Of a DNA stretch of 64,000 bases, positions 62,525 through 64,000 are shown one piece after another (within the stretch, counting starts at the first letter, position 1; every line of letters starts with the position of its first letter). The DNA is taken from NCBI GenBank assembly GCA_963767245.1, contig CAVYDG010000003.1, forward strand, positions 1 through 64,000, given 5' to 3'. The translations under genes were made by a program, and so were the position numbers. The stretch comes from Roseiarcus sp963767245. GTDB taxonomy: Bacteria > Pseudomonadota > Alphaproteobacteria > Rhizobiales > Beijerinckiaceae. A model generated the notes under the pieces. The model had not been told where the DNA came from and did no database searches. It saw nothing but the letters and a program-made list of their open reading frames with translations.

Positions 62525-63364
62525 ATGCCGCTATCCCTAGCCTCGCTCAACAAAGCGCGCCGTCGCCTGATCGATATGCATTATCGCGCCAAGGTGGGGC
62601 ATCTCGGTGGCAATCTGTCGTGCTTGGACGCGATGATGCTGGTCCAGCACGAGTATCTGAGAACGGATGACAGATTCATCTTGTCGAAGGGGCATTCTGC
62701 GGGCGCGCTCTACGTCACCTTGTGGAGCCTGGGTCGGTTAACCGACGGTGACCTCGACCGGTTCCACCAGGACGACACTCTCCTTGCAGGACATCCTCCG
62801 GCCCGAGGGATCCCCGAGATCCGCTTCGCGACCGGCAGCCTTGGCCACGGTCTCTCGCTCGCGGCCGGTTTGGCGCTCGCGGCGAAGCTGCAGGGCGCCA
62901 GTCGACGCGTTTTCTGCTTGACCTCCGATGGCGAATGGCAGGAAGGCTCAACTCTTGAGGCCGCGATTTTTTCCGCCCACCATCGTTTCAACAATCTGAC
63001 GATCCTGGTCGACCACAACCGCCTGCAAGGCTTCGGCTCAACAGACGCGGTCGCGTCGATGAACCCCCTGCATGAACGTTTGAGCGGTCTCGATTTTGAG
63101 ATCCGCGAGTGCGACGGTCACGATCTCAGCAGCATCCGTGCAGCCCTTGCGCCGGACCGACACCGCCCCCTTCTCGTTGTCCTCAACACGATCAAGGGGC
63201 GCGGCATTCCCCATTTCGCCAACACCATGGAAAGCCACTACCTGCCTTTGACCGCCGAGCAATATGCCGGAGCGATGGCGCAACTGGACAAAGAAAGCAG
63301 CCATCCACCGCTGATGGCCGAGCATTATGCCCGCGCGATGGCGCAGGTCGAGGCAGATCGATGA
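62525..63364 (+). CDS. Transketolase, N-terminal (ThDP-binding) subunit (279 aa)
   Basis: Split-type transketolase. ATG at 62525 is 10 nt after GGAGGAG; a GTG at 62519 is too close to it. ThDP-binding region: ATGSLGHGLSLAAGLALAAK, then LTSDGEWQEGSTLEAAIFSA and FNNLTILVDHNRLQGFGST; FILSKGHSAGALY is also conserved. The C-terminus carries a near-duplicate segment (TAEQYAGAMAQLD and MAEHYARAMAQVE). Its stop overlaps the next start (ATGA). In a polysaccharide context such pairs often supply special sugars rather than the central pentose pathway. Confidence 0.9.
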   Translation: MPLSLASLNKARRRLIDMHYRAKVGHLGGNLSCLDAMMLVQHEYLRTDDRFILSKGHSAGALYVTLWSLGRLTDGDLDRFHQDDTLLAGHPPARGIPEIRFATGSLGHGLSLAAGLALAAKLQGASRRVFCLTSDGEWQEGSTLEAAIFSAHHRFNNLTILVDHNRLQGFGSTDAVASMNPLHERLSGLDFEIRECDGHDLSSIRAALAPDRHRPLLVVLNTIKGRGIPHFANTMESHYLPLTAEQYAGAMAQLDKESSHPPLMAEHYARAMAQVEADR

Positions 63365-64000
63365 GAGATGAGCTGTGTCGCCGGCTTGTCGCCCGCTCGG
63401 GAAATGAGCGGATGGTCTTTCTGACGGGCGATCTAGGGTTCATGGCCCTGGAGCCGCTGCGAGACGCAATGGGGCCGCGCTTCATCAATTGCGGGGTGGC
63501 CGAACAGAATATGATCTCCGTCGCGGCCGCTCTCAGCTACGAAGGATTGGAGGCCTGGACCTATACGATCGCGCCATTCTGTTACGCTCGCGCGTTCGAA
63601 CAGATCCGCAACGACGTCTGCCTTCATGGGCTCGCGGTCAAGCTTCTGGCGAATGGCGGCGGCTATGCGTATGGCGTCATGGGTCCGACCCATCACGCGC
63701 TTGAGGACTACGGCATTCTCTTGACTTTGCCGAACATGACGGCATTCGTTCCGGCCTTCACCGAAGATATTGACGAAACTCTGGAACGCGCCGGCGATCT
63801 GTCAGGCCCTGCCTATGTTCGACTTGGGCGCGGTGAAAGACCCGAGGACGAGGTTGTTCCAGCCTATGCGCCGTGGCGTCGCCTCCTTGACGGCGACGCG
63901 GGCGTGATGATCGCCGTCGGTCCTCTCGCGGGCTCGTCCTGGGACGTCCTTCGCCAACTCGACAAGGCCAACAGGCCAGCTCTATGGGTCGTGAGCGAAT
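63361..64000 (+). CDS. Transketolase, C-terminal subunit (partial, runs off the right edge)
   Basis: Begins at ATG 63361 overlapping the N-terminal subunit's stop and is open to the window end (213 codons). RMVFLTGDLGFMALEPLRDA, FINCGVAEQNMISVAAALSY, IAPFCYARAFEQIRNDVCLH and GVMGPTHHALEDYGIL are the pyrimidine-binding half of a transketolase, with the catalytic Glu in GVAEQNM. AYVRLGRGERPEDE follows. The C-terminal domain is just starting at the edge. Together the two subunits make one enzyme. Confidence 0.92.
   Translation, partial: MRDELCRRLVARSGNERMVFLTGDLGFMALEPLRDAMGPRFINCGVAEQNMISVAAALSYEGLEAWTYTIAPFCYARAFEQIRNDVCLHGLAVKLLANGGGYAYGVMGPTHHALEDYGILLTLPNMTAFVPAFTEDIDETLERAGDLSGPAYVRLGRGERPEDEVVPAYAPWRRLLDGDAGVMIAVGPLAGSSWDVLRQLDKANRPALWVVSE

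Overview
The window is high-GC DNA from an alphaproteobacterium, most likely of the order Rhizobiales. The signs are a REP-like palindrome of the type common in Bradyrhizobium-like genomes, the family make-up of the genes, and a fragment of a conserved hypothetical gene recalled from such genomes. No rRNA, tRNA or CRISPR array was recognised. The host has an active or recently active set of insertion sequences (IS110, IS630, IS5, IS1182, plus IS91 and IS1595 remnants). Many otherwise good genes carry single-base frameshifts, so either the genome is decaying or the sequence contains indel errors.

Layout. 1-2.9 kb: a small hypothetical gene, a DUF1622 membrane protein and a frameshifted methyltransferase. 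2.9-8.1 kb (minus strand): a sulfatase locus with a formylglycine-generating-enzyme-like protein, two small membrane proteins and two arylsulfatases, one of them split by an amber codon. 8.3-14.2 kb (plus): a LacI regulator, a three-part sugar-type ABC importer and a cyclase-family hydrolase. 14.3-18.1 kb: a frameshifted DUF4239 gene, then cysG, mrp and a DUF971 gene. 18.1-24.5 kb: an insertion-sequence graveyard. 24.5-32.9 kb: a dimethylglycine/sarcosine degradation operon with a DMGDH-like flavoprotein, a TetR regulator, soxB, a small monooxygenase-like gene, soxD, soxA and soxG. 33-35.9 kb: a class III nucleotide cyclase with TolB-like and TPR regions, then a crotonase preceded by a 21-bp operator-like repeat array. 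36-38.8 kb (minus): ArsR, SRPBCC, two DUF899 genes and a small membrane protein. 39-43.4 kb: broken and intact polysaccharide/lipid-glycosylation genes mixed with IS debris. 43.6-46 kb: a feruloyl-CoA-synthase-like ligase and a hotdog thioesterase. 46-54.8 kb: one right-handed beta-helix protein gene broken apart by insertion sequences. 55-58.9 kb: a mercuric-reductase-like flavoprotein divergent from a MOSC/ferredoxin-reductase fusion, and a possible 24-residue membrane peptide. 59-64 kb: a large membrane protein, a methyltransferase, a GtrA protein and a two-subunit transketolase that runs off the right edge.

How the genes work together. The FGE-like protein would be the maturase of the two Cys-type sulfatases, although one of the two cysteines expected of aerobic FGEs is replaced. 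The sarcosine operon would convert dimethylglycine and sarcosine to glycine and methylene-tetrahydrofolate. The CoA ligase, thioesterase and crotonase could serve one aromatic or acyl-CoA pathway, now separated by about 8 kb of unrelated DNA.

The most informative region is 45.98-54.8 kb. Conceptually removing IS630 copy 1 and the IS5 element, with one target duplication each, rejoins the beta-helix reading frame in phase. One IS630 copy lies nested inside the IS5 element, so the relative order of some events can be read directly.
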